Positions 8,043-19,045 of a DNA stretch of 64,000 nt are shown here, piece after piece (position 1 is the stretch's first letter; each line of letters opens with the position of its first letter). The stretch is taken from NCBI RefSeq assembly GCF_018918325.1, contig NZ_JAHLQH010000049.1, positions 1 to 64,000 on the forward strand. Direction: 5' to 3'. Made by a program: the position numbers and the translations under genes. Origin of the DNA: Clostridium sp. MSJ-8. Its GTDB lineage: Bacteria; Bacillota; Clostridia; Clostridiales; Clostridiaceae. The notes under the pieces are model-generated. The model did not search any database. It had not been told where the DNA came from and was given only the letters and a program-made list of their open reading frames with translations.

Positions 8043-10262
8043 GTGAGAGAGGTGAGTAGTATAGAATTATTTGCAGAAATTATTGTTAATAGTGAAGCAT
8101 ATGCTATAGATAAACCTTTTACATATAGAGTTAAGGAAGAGTTTAAGGGCAAAATTCAAGTAGGACATAGGGTGTTAATACCTTTTGGAATAGGTAATAA
8201 ATTTATAGAAGGCTTTGTAATAGGGTTAAAGTGTGAACTAGATGAGGAATTTAAAAGAATTAAGAGTATTAAAAGCATTCTAGATGAAGAACCAATATTG
8301 TCTAGAGATGACTTAAAGGTTATAGATTTTTTGAGAGAAAATTATCTATGTAAATATATTGATGCAATAAGAACTATAATACCAGTTGGGCTGCTTGCAG
8401 GATTAAAGGATAAAGTAAAAAAAGTTTTATGCTTTAAACGAGAACTAGATGGTAAATTAGCTGAAAAGGAAAATTATATTAATTTAATAAAATTAATAAG
8501 AGATTATAATTGTGAATATACAAAATCTGAAGTTATTGCAAAAGGCTATTCCGTATATTCTATAAACAAACTTATATCTGAAGGGTACATAATGGTTAAA
8601 GAAAAGGTTGTATATAGATATAATGATAGAAGTTATATAGATGAAAAAAGAAATACACTTAATATAGAACAAAAAAATGCAATTAAAACTATAAAAAATA
8701 CTGATAAAAGAGGAATTCTGTTAAAAGGAATTACAGGATCAGGAAAAACAGAAGTATATATGAATTTGGTGGAAGATATGATTAAGTCTGGTAAGTCTGC
8801 AATTATGCTTGTGCCAGAAATTTCACTTACACCACAGATGATAGAAAGGTTTAAAGGAAGATTTGGAAGGCAAGTATCCTTATATCATAGTAGATTGTCT
8901 GCAGGTGAGCGATTTGATGAATGGTATAGAATAAAAAGAGGAGAAGTAAAACTTGTAGTTGGAGCAAGAAGTGCAATATTCTTACCATTTGACAATCTTG
9001 GACTTATAATAGTAGATGAAGAACATGAAAATTCTTATAAGTCAGATAACAATCCTAAATATGATACAAGAGAAGTTGCAAAATTTCTTAGTGAAATAAA
9101 AAATTGTAAGTATATTTTAGGATCGGCAACGCCTTCAATAGAAACATATTATAGAGCAACAACTAAAAGAGAATTAGAACTAGTTCAAATCAATAATAGA
9201 GTGAAAAATAATCCTCTTCCAGAAATGCATATTGTAGATATGAGAAGAGAACTTCAAGATAGAAATATGTCTGTATTAAGTAGAAAGCTTCAAGAAGAAA
9301 TTAAAAAGGCTTTAGAGAATAAAGAACAAGTCATATTATTTTTAAATAGAAGAGGTTATTCAACATTTGTGTCATGTAGAAGTTGTGGATATGTATTTAA
9401 GTGCCCTGAATGCGATATAGCAATGACATATCATAGAAATGGGTATCTAATATGCCATTATTGTGGTAGGGCTATAAAGGAAACTAAAATATGTCCTAAA
9501 TGTAAAAGTAAATATGTTAAATTCTTTGGAACAGGTACAGAAAAAGTTGAAAACGAAGTGAAAAAAATATTTAAAGATGCAAGAGTAATGAGAATGGATA
9601 TTGATACAACAAGACAAAAAAATTCTCATGAACAGATATATAATTCTTTCAAAAATGGTGATGCGGATATACTTATAGGAACTCAGATGGTTACAAAAGG
9701 ATTAGATTTTAAAAATGTAACACTAGTTGGAATATTAGCAGCTGATATATCGCTTAATATACCTGATTATAGAGCAAATGAGAGGACATTTCAGATAGTA
9801 ACACAAGTGGCAGGAAGAGCAGGTAGAGGTGATAAAAGAGGAAAGGTTATAATACAAAGCTATACACCTGGAAATGCTATTTTAAAATATGCTATGGAAA
9901 ATAATTATAAAGAATTGTATAATGAAGAAATAAGAATAAGAAAGATAATGAACTATCCACCATTTTGCAATATTATGCTTATAAATATGCAGTCGAAGGA
10001 TGAAGAAAAACTTAGAAAATTTATAACATATAGTGCAGAAGAAATTAAAAATCTATTAAAGGGATATTCGTTTGAGATTCTTGGACCATCACCGTGTATT
10101 ATTACAAGGATAAAAGAATATTATAGATGGCAAGTAATAATAAAAGGGGAACTTAATAAAAAAATAAAATTAGATATAAAAGAATTACTTTATGAATTGT
10201 ATAAGAATGTATATAATGAAATAAGAATAAATATAGACATTAACCCTAATAATATGTCTTAA
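8043..10262 (+). CDS. priA: Primosomal replication-restart helicase PriA
   Basis: This superfamily 2 DNA helicase restarts stalled forks. The order is an N-terminal DNA-binding region, a helicase core with GITGSGKTE (Walker A) and DEEHE, then a zinc-binding block of CxxC pairs (CRSCGYVFKCPEC, CHYCGR, CPKCKSKY), and the GTEKVENEV and QVAGRAGRG motifs. Length is normal at 739 residues. The start is uncertain. GTG 8043 has no SD, whereas the good SD GAGAGGTGAG (8047-8056) points to an ATA codon at 8061, which would give the family-like start MELFAEIIV. GTG 8052 is a third option. Confidence 0.95.
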   Translation: MREVSSIELFAEIIVNSEAYAIDKPFTYRVKEEFKGKIQVGHRVLIPFGIGNKFIEGFVIGLKCELDEEFKRIKSIKSILDEEPILSRDDLKVIDFLRENYLCKYIDAIRTIIPVGLLAGLKDKVKKVLCFKRELDGKLAEKENYINLIKLIRDYNCEYTKSEVIAKGYSVYSINKLISEGYIMVKEKVVYRYNDRSYIDEKRNTLNIEQKNAIKTIKNTDKRGILLKGITGSGKTEVYMNLVEDMIKSGKSAIMLVPEISLTPQMIERFKGRFGRQVSLYHSRLSAGERFDEWYRIKRGEVKLVVGARSAIFLPFDNLGLIIVDEEHENSYKSDNNPKYDTREVAKFLSEIKNCKYILGSATPSIETYYRATTKRELELVQINNRVKNNPLPEMHIVDMRRELQDRNMSVLSRKLQEEIKKALENKEQVILFLNRRGYSTFVSCRSCGYVFKCPECDIAMTYHRNGYLICHYCGRAIKETKICPKCKSKYVKFFGTGTEKVENEVKKIFKDARVMRMDIDTTRQKNSHEQIYNSFKNGDADILIGTQMVTKGLDFKNVTLVGILAADISLNIPDYRANERTFQIVTQVAGRAGRGDKRGKVIIQSYTPGNAILKYAMENNYKELYNEEIRIRKIMNYPPFCNIMLINMQSKDEEKLRKFITYSAEEIKNLLKGYSFEILGPSPCIITRIKEYYRWQVIIKGELNKKIKLDIKELLYELYKNVYNEIRINIDINPNNMS

Positions 10263-10280
10263 TTTAGGAGGAGATAAAAG

Positions 10281-10724
10281 ATGGCATTAAGAAATATAAG
10301 ACTAGAAGGAGACGAAGTACTTAGAAAGAAGTGTAAAAAGGTATCTGAAATTGATGAGAGATTAAAAGTATTAATTAAAGATATGCTTGACACTATGTAT
10401 GATGCAGATGGAGTTGGTCTTGCTGCACCTCAAGTTGGAATATTAAAAAGATTATTTGTAATAGATGTATATGATGGATATGGTCCTAGAGTGTTTATTA
10501 ATCCAGAAATATTAGAAACAAGTGGATCACAAGTAGGAGAAGAAGGATGTCTTAGCCTTCCAGGTCGTTCAGAAGAAGTAGAAAGACCTAATTATGTAAA
10601 AGTAAAGGCAACTAATGAAAAAGGTGAAGAATTTGTTTTAGAAGCAGAAGAATTACTTGCAAGAGCAGTTTGCCATGAAAATGATCATTTAGATGGTAAG
10701 TTATATATAGATTATGTAAAATAG
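10281..10724 (+). CDS. def: Peptide deformylase
   Basis: A metal-dependent hydrolase that removes the formyl group from nascent proteins. The 147-residue protein has all three motifs: [18 protein letters not shown] with the metal Cys, and HENDHLDG with the two metal His and the catalytic Glu. AGGAGGAG precedes the ATG. It is followed closely by fmt, which adds the formyl group to initiator tRNA, the classical def-fmt pairing. Confidence 0.97.
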   Translation: MALRNIRLEGDEVLRKKCKKVSEIDERLKVLIKDMLDTMYDADGVGLAAPQVGILKRLFVIDVYDGYGPRVFINPEILETSGSQVGEEGCLSLPGRSEEVERPNYVKVKATNEKGEEFVLEAEELLARAVCHENDHLDGKLYIDYVK

Positions 10725-10736
10725 GAGGTTCAAAGG

Positions 10737-11663
10737 ATGAATATTGTCTTCATGGGAACACCAGATTTTGCAGTACCTTCCTTAGAAGCGTTAATAAAAC
10801 ATCATAATGTAAAGGCTGTTTTTACACAACCAGATAGACCTAAGGGAAGAGGGAAAAAATTGGCTTTTTCTGATGTTAAAGAGATAGCGGTTAAATATGA
10901 TATTCCAGTATATCAACCAGAAAAATTAAAAGAAGAACATGAAATGATTGATATGCTAAAAAATATGGATATAGATTTCATTATAGTAGTTGCTTTTGGT
11001 CAATTATTAACAAAAGAAGTATTAGATATTCCAAAGTATGGTTGTATAAATCTACATGGATCATTACTTCCTATGTATAGAGGGGCAGCTCCTATACAAT
11101 GGTCAGTAATAAATGGTGAAAAAGAATCAGGAAATACAACGATGCTTATGAATGAAGGCTTAGATACTGGTGATATGCTTCTTACTCAAAAGGTGAACAT
11201 CACAGAGGAAATGACTTCAGGAGAGTTGTATGATATTTTAAAGACAGAAGGAAGTAAGCTTTTATTAGAAACAATTGATAAGATGTCTAAAGGAGAAATA
11301 ACTCCTATTAAACAAGAAGGAGAAACTTGTTATGCTAAGATGCTAGATAAGAAGCTTGCAGTTATAGATTGGAATAATTCAGCAGAGAACATTCACAATC
11401 TAATAAGAGGATTAAATCCATGGCCTATAGCATTTACTACATATGAAGGCCAGAAGATGAAAATATTTAAATCAAAAGTTTTAGATGATAAAAAATACAA
11501 AGAAGTGGGTAAAATAATAAAAGTATCTAAAGATGGAATTGAAGTATCTACAGGAGAAGGTACATTGCTTGTAGAAAAAATACAATTTCCAAATGGCAAG
11601 CCATTAGAAGTGAAACAATATATAAATGGACATTCAATAGAAGAAGGAACAATATTAATATAA
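10737..11663 (+). CDS. fmt: Methionyl-tRNA formyltransferase
   Basis: It formylates Met-tRNAfMet using 10-formyl-tetrahydrofolate. The 308-residue protein has [11 protein letters not shown] at the start, the catalytic region with Asn and His (INLHGSLLP), RGAAPIQW and GLDTGDM, then a C-terminal OB-like domain. The ATG is 13 bases after def with ATAGGAGG as SD. Confidence 0.97.
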   Translation: MNIVFMGTPDFAVPSLEALIKHHNVKAVFTQPDRPKGRGKKLAFSDVKEIAVKYDIPVYQPEKLKEEHEMIDMLKNMDIDFIIVVAFGQLLTKEVLDIPKYGCINLHGSLLPMYRGAAPIQWSVINGEKESGNTTMLMNEGLDTGDMLLTQKVNITEEMTSGELYDILKTEGSKLLLETIDKMSKGEITPIKQEGETCYAKMLDKKLAVIDWNNSAENIHNLIRGLNPWPIAFTTYEGQKMKIFKSKVLDDKKYKEVGKIIKVSKDGIEVSTGEGTLLVEKIQFPNGKPLEVKQYINGHSIEEGTILI

Positions 11664-11682
11664 TCTTTGTGAGGTGATTTAT

Positions 11683-12372
11683 ATGCCGTATTATGGATTT
11701 TATGATTGGACTATTTTGATTTTATTACCAGCTATGATTTTGAGTTTGATTGCTCAATTATCTGTATCAGGTGCATTTAATAAGTATAGAAAAGTATATA
11801 ATAGAAATGGATATACAGGAGAACAAGTAGCAAGAATGTTGCTTGATGATGCAGGTTTATATGATATTCCAATAGAAGTTGTTAATAAAAAATTAGGAGA
11901 TCATTATGATCCCTCTAGAAGAATTCTTAGATTATCTAGAGAAGTTTATTATGAAAAGACAATAGCAGCAGCAGGAGTGGCAGCTCATGAAGTAGGGCAT
12001 GCAATTCAACATTCTAAGGGATATGTACCACTTACTATACGTAGTGCAATAGTGCCAGCTGTAAATATAAGTAGTAGTTTATCGTGGATAATTTTTGTGG
12101 CTGGATTAATTTTATCTATACAACCATTAGTAAATGTAGGTATAATATTATTTGTAGCAGTAGTAATATTTCAAATAGTAACATTACCTGTTGAATTTAA
12201 TGCTTCAGGAAGAGCATTAAAGATTTTAGGCAATAAAGGTATTTTGTATGATGATGAACTAAAAGGAACTAAAAAAGTATTAGGTGCAGCTGCACTTACT
12301 TATGTAGCAGCAGCAATAACATCTATATTACAATTACTTAGATTAATTGCAATAAGTAAAAGAAATGATTAA
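11683..12372 (+). CDS. YugP-like membrane zinc metallopeptidase
   Basis: A 229-residue integral membrane protein of the zinc metallopeptidase type 2 family (B. subtilis YugP). The metal and catalytic motif HEVGH lies in AAHEVGHAIQH. Hydrophobic segments are at the N-terminus, after the active site and at the C-terminus. I moved the start from an upstream GTG, which is part of the SD GAGGTGATTT, to the ATG that gives MPYYGFYDWT. Substrate is unknown. It sits between fmt and rsmB, as in other clostridia. Confidence 0.9.
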   Translation: MPYYGFYDWTILILLPAMILSLIAQLSVSGAFNKYRKVYNRNGYTGEQVARMLLDDAGLYDIPIEVVNKKLGDHYDPSRRILRLSREVYYEKTIAAAGVAAHEVGHAIQHSKGYVPLTIRSAIVPAVNISSSLSWIIFVAGLILSIQPLVNVGIILFVAVVIFQIVTLPVEFNASGRALKILGNKGILYDDELKGTKKVLGAAALTYVAAAITSILQLLRLIAISKRND

Positions 12373-12386
12373 CGAGGTAGTAGTGT

Positions 12387-13706
12387 ATGAATAGTAGAGA
12401 AATAGCAATAAGTGTATTAGAAAAAGTATTAGAAAATGGGGCGTATTCAAATATAGCCTTATCAAATGAACTTAATAAGTCAGACTTAGATGACAAAGAT
12501 AAAGCATTATGTACTGAATTAGTATATGGAACATTAAGAAGATTAAAATCATTAGATATGATTATTTTAAGTTTTGTAAGAGATATAAAACAAATGAATC
12601 CTAAGACTCTTAATATATTAAGAGTAGCAATTTATCAGATGCAATATTTAGATAGAGTTCCTAGCTATGCAGCATGCAACGAAGCTGTAGAACTAGCCAA
12701 AACAGTAAGTGAAGATGATGCAAAACTAGTTAATGGAATTCTAAGAAATTATTCGCAAAAAGAAGGAAATGTAGAAGTTAATTTTAGAAATAAAATTGAT
12801 GAAATGGCTTATGAATTTTCTTTTGATACATGGATGATTAGAATGTTTATAAAGCAATATGGAGAACCTGAAACATTAAGAATATTACATGGTCTTAATT
12901 CAACTCCAAAAGTAACTGTTAGAGTTAATAATTTAAAGATTGATTATGATGATGCATATAATGAATTAGAAGAATTAGGATACGATATAGAAGAAGGATC
13001 TATGTGTCCTGAAGCTATTTGTATTAACAATGGTAAAGCAATAGATAAAAATCCATTATTTACAGAAGGTAAAATAACAGTGCAAGACGAAAGTGCAATG
13101 CTTGTTGCACCATTATTAGAAATTGAAGATAGTCTTACTGTTATGGATTTATGTAGTGCTCCTGGTGGAAAAACTACTCATATTTCAGAGCTTTTAGATA
13201 ATACAGGAGAAGTTTTAGCTTTTGATATACATGAACAAAAACTAAAATTAATAAATGATAACCTTGAAAGACTAGGAATTACTAATGTTAAGTTAAAAGA
13301 AATGGATGCAACAAAGCTTAATTCTGATTATATTTCTGTAGCAGATAGAGTTTTAATCGATGTTCCATGTTCAGGAATAGGAATAGTTCGAAAGAAACCA
13401 GAGATAAAGTGGACTAAATCAAGAAAAGAACTTAATGAAATAACAGAAGTTCAAAGACAAATAATGGATAATGCTTGGGAATATCTTAAAAAGGGTGGAG
13501 TAATGGTATATTCTACATGTACATTAAATAAAGCTGAAAATGAAGAAAACATTAGCTGGTTTGTAAATAAACATAAAGATGCATCTATTGAAAAGGTGTA
13601 TCTAGGTAAAGGCGATAACCTAAGATATGACAAGTTAGGAACAGTAACTATATTACCAAATGAGTATATGGATGGATTCTTTATAGCTAAAATCAAAAAG
13701 AATTAG
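12387..13706 (+). CDS. rsmB: 16S rRNA m5C967 methyltransferase RsmB
   Basis: 439 residues: an N-terminal NusB-like RNA-binding domain (about 1-140), then a SAM-dependent methyltransferase. Visible motifs are [12 protein letters not shown] (SAM binding), [15 protein letters not shown] with the first catalytic Cys, and [12 protein letters not shown] with the second. The ATG follows CGAGGTAGTAG. The rsmB-rlmN-prpC-prkC-rsgA-rpe-thiN order matches the Bacillus locus. Confidence 0.96.
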   Translation: MNSREIAISVLEKVLENGAYSNIALSNELNKSDLDDKDKALCTELVYGTLRRLKSLDMIILSFVRDIKQMNPKTLNILRVAIYQMQYLDRVPSYAACNEAVELAKTVSEDDAKLVNGILRNYSQKEGNVEVNFRNKIDEMAYEFSFDTWMIRMFIKQYGEPETLRILHGLNSTPKVTVRVNNLKIDYDDAYNELEELGYDIEEGSMCPEAICINNGKAIDKNPLFTEGKITVQDESAMLVAPLLEIEDSLTVMDLCSAPGGKTTHISELLDNTGEVLAFDIHEQKLKLINDNLERLGITNVKLKEMDATKLNSDYISVADRVLIDVPCSGIGIVRKKPEIKWTKSRKELNEITEVQRQIMDNAWEYLKKGGVMVYSTCTLNKAENEENISWFVNKHKDASIEKVYLGKGDNLRYDKLGTVTILPNEYMDGFFIAKIKKN

Positions 13707-13714
13707 GAGATATA

Positions 13715-14752
13715 ATGAAGAACATTTTAGATTTTACAATAGATGAATTGACAGCATGGATGGTAGAAAATAAAGAGAGCAAGTTTAGAAGTAAACAAGT
13801 GCTCTCTTGGATTTACAAAGAAGTTTGGGATTTTAATAATATGAAAAATATCCCTAAGAATTTACAACAGAAGTTGCAAGAGAATTTCTATATAGGTATA
13901 CCTGATGTAATAGAGCAATATGTATCAGAAATAGATGGTACGAGAAAATTATTGTTAAAGTTTAATGATAACAATATTATTGAAACAGTTATTATGAAGT
14001 ATAAGCATGGAAACTCTATATGTGTATCCACACAAGTAGGATGCAGGATGGGATGTAAATTTTGCGCGTCTACAGTAGAAGGCAGAGTGAGAGATTTAAC
14101 TGCTGGAGAAATATTATCGCAAATTATGGTGGCACAAAAACTTATAGGAGATAGAATTTCTAATATTGTTCTTATGGGAAGTGGAGAACCATTAGATAAT
14201 TATGATAACGTAATTAAATTTTTAGATCTGGTTAATGCTGATTATGGACTTAATATAGGTCAGAGACATATTACTTTATCTACATGTGGAATTGTTCCAA
14301 AGATTTATGATTTAAGTGATAGAGGATATAACATTACCTTAGCAATTTCGTTACATGCTACTTCAGATGAGAAGAGAAAAACTATAATGCCAATTGCAAA
14401 TAAATATTCTATTTTAGAAATTCTAGGAGCATGTAGATATTACATAGAAAAAACTAAAAGAAGAATAACATTTGAATATTCTCTTGTAAAAGATGTAAAT
14501 GACGGGGTTGAAGATGCAAAGGCATTAGGCAAACTATTAAAGGGACTTTTATGTCATGTTAACTTGATACCAGTAAATGAAGTGAGAGAGAATTCATTTA
14601 AAAGGTCTTCTAATAAGACTATAATGGAATTCGAAAATACACTAAAGAAATTAGGAATTGAAGTTACGGTGAGGAGAGAAATGGGATCTGATATAAATGC
14701 AGCTTGTGGTCAGCTTAGAAGAAGTTATATTGGAAACCAAAAAAAAGCTTAA
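13715..14752 (+). CDS. rlmN: Dual-specificity 23S rRNA/tRNA m2A methyltransferase RlmN
   Basis: A radical SAM enzyme that methylates C2 of A2503 in 23S rRNA and A37 in some tRNAs. The cluster motif is CRMGCKFC (CX3CX2C). The methyl-carrying Cys is in the C-terminal AACGQL, and the second catalytic Cys is in LSTCGIVPK. 345 residues is normal. The ATG is 9 bases after the rsmB stop with TTAGGAG as SD. Confidence 0.97.
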   Translation: MKNILDFTIDELTAWMVENKESKFRSKQVLSWIYKEVWDFNNMKNIPKNLQQKLQENFYIGIPDVIEQYVSEIDGTRKLLLKFNDNNIIETVIMKYKHGNSICVSTQVGCRMGCKFCASTVEGRVRDLTAGEILSQIMVAQKLIGDRISNIVLMGSGEPLDNYDNVIKFLDLVNADYGLNIGQRHITLSTCGIVPKIYDLSDRGYNITLAISLHATSDEKRKTIMPIANKYSILEILGACRYYIEKTKRRITFEYSLVKDVNDGVEDAKALGKLLKGLLCHVNLIPVNEVRENSFKRSSNKTIMEFENTLKKLGIEVTVRREMGSDINAACGQLRRSYIGNQKKA

Positions 14753-14788
14753 GAACCCATTAAAGTTATGCAAAAAGGGGGTAAGATT

Positions 14789-15508
14789 ATGGTTAGTGTA
14801 TTAACTGATAAAGGAAATAGAAGAAGTTTAAATGAAGACTATTTTAGTTATATAGAAGAAGAAGATTACAGTATATATGTAGTAGCTGATGGTATGGGTG
14901 GACATAACGCAGGTGAAGTAGCTAGTAAAATGGCTGCAGAAGGTGTAGTGGAATATATAAAGGCAAATATAACTAAAATTAATGATAAAGACATATTGAC
15001 AAAATCAATTGAGAAAGTTAATGATGATATTTATGAATATTCAATGCAAGATCAAAAGTATAGTGGAATGGGTACAACAATAACTGCAGCATTAGTAACT
15101 AAACAGAAAATTATAATTGCAAATGTTGGAGATAGTTCTTCTTTTGGGGTAAAGGAAGATAAACTTATTAAACTTACAAAGGATCATTCGCTAGTTCAAG
15201 AATTAGTGGATTTAGGAACAATTACAGAAGAACAGGCAGCAAAACATCCTAAAAAGAATATAATAACTAGAGCTGTTGGAATAAATTCAAAAGTAAATGT
15301 AGATATTTTTTATATAGAAAAAAATGAATATGACATGTTCTTACTTTGTTCAGATGGATTAACAAATGAAGTTCCTAAGGAAGATATTATAGATATATTA
15401 TGTCTGAAGTGTGATTTAGATGAAAAAAGTAAACAGCTTGTAGAGTTAGCCAAAAAAAATGGGGGAAGAGATAATATCACAGTTTTGTTGTTTGGAGGAG
15501 AGAAATAG
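14789..15508 (+). CDS. prpC: PP2C-type Ser/Thr protein phosphatase
   Basis: It dephosphorylates targets of the neighbouring kinase PrkC. The 239-residue protein has the PP2C metal motifs: RRSLNEDY, ADGMGGHNAGEVAS, GMGTT, LCSDGLTNEV and GGRDNITV. The start was moved from ATG 14768 to ATG 14789, because AAAGGGGGTAAG lies just before the latter and the protein then begins MVSVLTDKGN, as the family does. Its stop directly abuts the prkC ATG, implying coupling. Confidence 0.95.
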   Translation: MVSVLTDKGNRRSLNEDYFSYIEEEDYSIYVVADGMGGHNAGEVASKMAAEGVVEYIKANITKINDKDILTKSIEKVNDDIYEYSMQDQKYSGMGTTITAALVTKQKIIIANVGDSSSFGVKEDKLIKLTKDHSLVQELVDLGTITEEQAAKHPKKNIITRAVGINSKVNVDIFYIEKNEYDMFLLCSDGLTNEVPKEDIIDILCLKCDLDEKSKQLVELAKKNGGRDNITVLLFGGEK

Positions 15509-17428
15509 ATGATAGGTCAAGTGTTAGGAAATAGATATGAGCTACTTGAAAAAATAGGTGAAGGCGGAATGTCTGTTGTATATAAGGCAAGATGCAATAA
15601 GCTTAATAGATTAGTGGCTGTTAAAGTACTAAAAAGTGAATTCTGTGACAATGAAGAGATTGTAAAAAAGTTTAAAATAGAAGCAACAGCCATTGCAACT
15701 TTATCGGATACTAATATAGTTAATGTATTAGATGTTGGAACTCAAGATAATGTTAATTATATAGTAATGGAATATGTAAGAGGAAAGACATTAAAGGAAA
15801 TAATAACTGAAGAAGGGCCTTTAGGATATGAAGATGCAATAAATAAAGCACTTCAAATAGCTAAGGCATTAAAATGTGCACATGATAATGGGATTATTCA
15901 TAGAGATGTAAAACCTCAGAATATATTAGTATCAGAAAATGGTTTGGTGAAGGTTACTGATTTTGGAATAGCTAAGTCAGCTACATCTAGCACATTGACT
16001 AGTACTACAACAGTTATGGGCTCTGCACATTATTTTTCACCAGAGCAAGCTAAAGGTGAAGTCGTAGATATAAGAACAGATTTATATTCATTAGGAGTTG
16101 TAATGTATGAAATGGTAACAGGAAAGGTACCATTTGATGCTGATTCACCAGTAGCTATTGCGTTAAAGCATATACAAGAACAACCTAGTGCACCTAAAGC
16201 AGTTAATTCTAAGGTGCCAACAAGCTTAAATGATTTAATTTTAAAACTTATGTCAAAGGAACCTAAGGATAGATATCAAACAGCTGATGATGTACTTATT
16301 GATTTGCAAAAGATAAAAAATGATCCTAATGTTGTTATTGGAGATAGTAAAGAATTAAATGATTTAGAAAGCACAAAAACTATTGTTATGGATGCAGCAA
16401 CCGTTGCAAATATAAAAAAAGGTATTCAAGAAAGTAATTATGACGAATATGATGATGAATATTATGATGATGAATATGATGATGATGACGATGAATATGA
16501 CGACGATGAATATTATGATGATGACGAATATAATGAGGTAAAGAAAAAGAAAAAGAGAAATTTAATAATAGGTATATCATGTGGAGTGGTTGTATTAATT
16601 CTTGCATTTATAGGAGTATTTATTGCGTTTGGTGGGTCTAATGGCTCTGATTCAACAAAGGTAAAAGTTCCTGAGTTGAAGGGATTAACAATAGAACAAG
16701 CTGAAGTAGCACTTGAAAGAAAAGGTTTGAAACTTGTAAAAGCAGGTACGGAAAAGAGTAGTGAAGAAAAAGGAACAGTAATAGGTGTTAATCCTAAAGA
16801 AGGTACAGAAGTAAAAAAGGGATCTGAAGTAAGAGTTATTGTAAGTTCTGGCTCAGAAGATTTAGAAATGCCAAACTTTGTTGATTCAGAACTTGATACT
16901 GTTAAAACTTTCTTCAGTAAAAATAATATAGACAATGTTTCATATGTTGAGGTATATAGTGATAGTATAGTATCTGGAAAGGTAGTAAAGACTGATCCTA
17001 AAGCTAAAACTAAGATAGATAAAGATACTTCTGTAACTGTATATGTTAGTATGGGATCAGAAACATCAGCAGTTGAATATGTTACAGTTTCAGATGTTAG
17101 AGGATTAACATCAGGTGCAGCACAAGAGAAGTTAAGTGCACAAGGATTATATGTATCAATACAAACAACAATAGTTACTGATCAATCATTAGATGGAATT
17201 GTAACAAGTGTAACTAATGTTGGTAAGAAAGTTGAAGTTGGAAGTACAGTAAGTATAACTGTAGGTAAATATAATAGTCCAACAGAAACAACAAAACCAA
17301 CAAAACCAGTAGAAAGCACAACACCAACAGAAACACCAACAACACCAACAGAAACACCAACAACACCAACGGAAACTTCTGATCCAACAGAAACAATAGT
17401 ACCAACTGAAGATCCAACAAATAATTAA
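15509..17428 (+). CDS. prkC: PASTA-domain membrane Ser/Thr kinase PrkC
   Basis: A 639-residue kinase that senses muropeptides in Bacillus. The kinase domain is about 10-270: GEGGMSVVYKA, HRDVKPQN, DFGIAK. A linker of Asp/Glu/Tyr at about 311-345 follows, then a Lys-rich stop-transfer and one membrane helix near 350-373. Three PASTA repeats face outward, starting near VKVPELKGLT, LEMPNFVDS and VTVSDVRGLT. A Thr/Pro/Glu tail near 590-639 contains a 7-residue repeat (TPTETPT). The acidic linker and the repeat tail are unusual additions. It is adjacent to its phosphatase gene and ends in a terminator. Confidence 0.96.
   Translation: MIGQVLGNRYELLEKIGEGGMSVVYKARCNKLNRLVAVKVLKSEFCDNEEIVKKFKIEATAIATLSDTNIVNVLDVGTQDNVNYIVMEYVRGKTLKEIITEEGPLGYEDAINKALQIAKALKCAHDNGIIHRDVKPQNILVSENGLVKVTDFGIAKSATSSTLTSTTTVMGSAHYFSPEQAKGEVVDIRTDLYSLGVVMYEMVTGKVPFDADSPVAIALKHIQEQPSAPKAVNSKVPTSLNDLILKLMSKEPKDRYQTADDVLIDLQKIKNDPNVVIGDSKELNDLESTKTIVMDAATVANIKKGIQESNYDEYDDEYYDDEYDDDDDEYDDDEYYDDDEYNEVKKKKKRNLIIGISCGVVVLILAFIGVFIAFGGSNGSDSTKVKVPELKGLTIEQAEVALERKGLKLVKAGTEKSSEEKGTVIGVNPKEGTEVKKGSEVRVIVSSGSEDLEMPNFVDSELDTVKTFFSKNNIDNVSYVEVYSDSIVSGKVVKTDPKAKTKIDKDTSVTVYVSMGSETSAVEYVTVSDVRGLTSGAAQEKLSAQGLYVSIQTTIVTDQSLDGIVTSVTNVGKKVEVGSTVSITVGKYNSPTETTKPTKPVESTTPTETPTTPTETPTTPTETSDPTETIVPTEDPTNN
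17320..17361 (+). repeat. 21-bp tandem repeat in the prkC tail
   Basis: Two perfect adjacent 21-base copies (AACACCAACAGAAACACCAAC) and a third, degenerate partial copy encode the in-frame TPTETPT unit. A change in copy number would keep the reading frame. Confidence 0.9.
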
Positions 17429-17432
17429 ATTT

Positions 17433-17475
17433 AAAGTGATTTTATCATGTCATTGATAAAATCACTTTGATTTTT
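17433..17475 (+). terminator. Terminator after prkC
   Basis: A perfect 15-bp stem AAAGTGATTTTATCA/TGATAAAATCACTTT with a 6-base loop, followed by GATTTTTA. The U-tract is short. Confidence 0.75.
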
Positions 17476-17528
17476 ATATGATAAGTATTGTATTATATAT
17501 ATTAGAAATCTATATTAGGAGGTAGTTT

Positions 17529-18395
17529 GTGGAAGGAAAAATTATAAAAGGTATAGGTGGATTCTACTATGTCAAGACAAAAGAAGGAATTATAGAATGT
17601 AAAGCTAAAGGTAAATTTAGACATAAATCTTTAAAACCTATGGTTGGAGATAATGTAAAGATACAAGTGGATAGAGGAAAAGGTGTTATAGAAGATATTC
17701 ATGAGAGAGAATCTGAACTTATACGTCCCACAGTAAGTAATGTCACTTTAGCTTTTGTTGTTTTCGCAGTAAAGAATCCAGATATTAATTTTGATTTACT
17801 TAATAGATTTTTAATATTATGTGAAACTAATAATATAGAAGCTATAGTATGTTTGAATAAAATAGATTTAGTATCAGATGAAGAACGTATGAAAATAAGT
17901 AATATAATTGATGATATAGGATATGAGGTATTGTATATCAATGCAAGAGAAGAAGAAGGCATAGAGGAGTTAAAGAGAAGGATAGAAGGTAATGTAACAG
18001 TTTTATGTGGTCCTTCAGGAGCTGGAAAATCTACACTGATTAATGCTCTTGCTAGTAGAGATCATATGGAAACTGGTGCTATAAGTGAAAAGCTTAAAAG
18101 AGGTAAACATACAACAAGACATAGTGAACTTATAGAAGTAAATGATGGTTATATTGTAGATACACCTGGATTTTCAACATTAGAAGTTAATTTTATAGAC
18201 AAAGATGAATTAAAGTATGCTTTTCCAGAGTTTAGTGAGTATAATGATATGTGCAGGTTTAGAGGATGTAATCATTATAAAGAACCTGATTGTGCAGTTA
18301 AGAATGCAGTTGAAGAAAAAAAAATAAACAAATCTAGATATGATTTTTATATAAGAACATTAGAAGATATTATGAAAGGTAGGAAGTACAAATGA
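17529..18395 (+). CDS. rsgA: Ribosome small-subunit-dependent GTPase RsgA
   Basis: This circularly permuted GTPase acts in late 30S maturation. 288 residues: an N-terminal OB fold, the G4 motif NKIDLV before the G1 motif [10 protein letters not shown], the G3 motif DTPGFS, and a C-terminal zinc site with C...CNH...C ([14 protein letters not shown]). It starts with GTG after TTAGGAGGTAG. Its stop overlaps the rpe start (ATGA), so the two are coupled. Confidence 0.96.
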   Translation: MEGKIIKGIGGFYYVKTKEGIIECKAKGKFRHKSLKPMVGDNVKIQVDRGKGVIEDIHERESELIRPTVSNVTLAFVVFAVKNPDINFDLLNRFLILCETNNIEAIVCLNKIDLVSDEERMKISNIIDDIGYEVLYINAREEEGIEELKRRIEGNVTVLCGPSGAGKSTLINALASRDHMETGAISEKLKRGKHTTRHSELIEVNDGYIVDTPGFSTLEVNFIDKDELKYAFPEFSEYNDMCRFRGCNHYKEPDCAVKNAVEEKKINKSRYDFYIRTLEDIMKGRKYK

Positions 18396-19045
18396 TTTTA
18401 TCACCATCGATTTTATCAGCAGATTTTTCTAATTTAGGAGAAGATGTTATTAGATTAAAAGAAGCAGGAGCAGAATGGGTACATATAGATGTTATGGATG
18501 GAGCGTTTGTTCCGAATATTTCTTTTGGAGCACCTATAATAAAAGCAATAAGAAATAAAACAGATAAATTTTTTGATGTGCATTTAATGATAGAAGAACC
18601 TAGTAGATATATAGATGATTTTGTTTCTAGTGGAGCAGATATGATAACATTTCATTATGAAGCAACTAAACATGTAGATAGAACTATTAATTACATAAAG
18701 AGTAAAGGGATAAAAGTAGGATTAGCACTAAATCCTGGAACAGATGTATCCCTTATAAAAAATTTAATAAGTGAATTAGATATGGTTCTTATTATGTCTG
18801 TTAATCCAGGATTTGGAGGACAAAAATTTATTAAATATTCAATAGATAAAATTAAAGAAGTAAGAAAACTTGCTGATAGCTATAATAAAGATTTATATAT
18901 TCAAGTAGATGGCGGAGTTGATAAAAATAATGCAAAAGACATTATAAATGCAGGAGCAAATGTATTAGTTGCAGGTTCAGCTGTTTTCAAGAATAATGAA
19001 ATAGAGAAAAATATAAAAGAACTAAAAGAAAGTGTTAATAAATAA
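18392..19045 (+). CDS. rpe: Ribulose-phosphate 3-epimerase
   Basis: It interconverts ribulose 5-phosphate and xylulose 5-phosphate in the pentose phosphate pathway. The 217-residue TIM barrel has the family motifs [39 protein letters not shown] and VDGGV. The ATG lies in the ATGA overlap with rsgA. Its stop abuts the thiN ATG. Confidence 0.97.
   Translation: MILSPSILSADFSNLGEDVIRLKEAGAEWVHIDVMDGAFVPNISFGAPIIKAIRNKTDKFFDVHLMIEEPSRYIDDFVSSGADMITFHYEATKHVDRTINYIKSKGIKVGLALNPGTDVSLIKNLISELDMVLIMSVNPGFGGQKFIKYSIDKIKEVRKLADSYNKDLYIQVDGGVDKNNAKDIINAGANVLVAGSAVFKNNEIEKNIKELKESVNK

Noticed and set aside
16386-16607. His-rich minus-strand ORF in prkC
   Set aside because: It is the complement of the Asp/Glu codon run; low complexity only.
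17320-17400. CRISPR-like short repeats in the prkC tail
   Set aside because: Repeats are contiguous, in frame and lack spacers; they encode the Thr/Pro tail.
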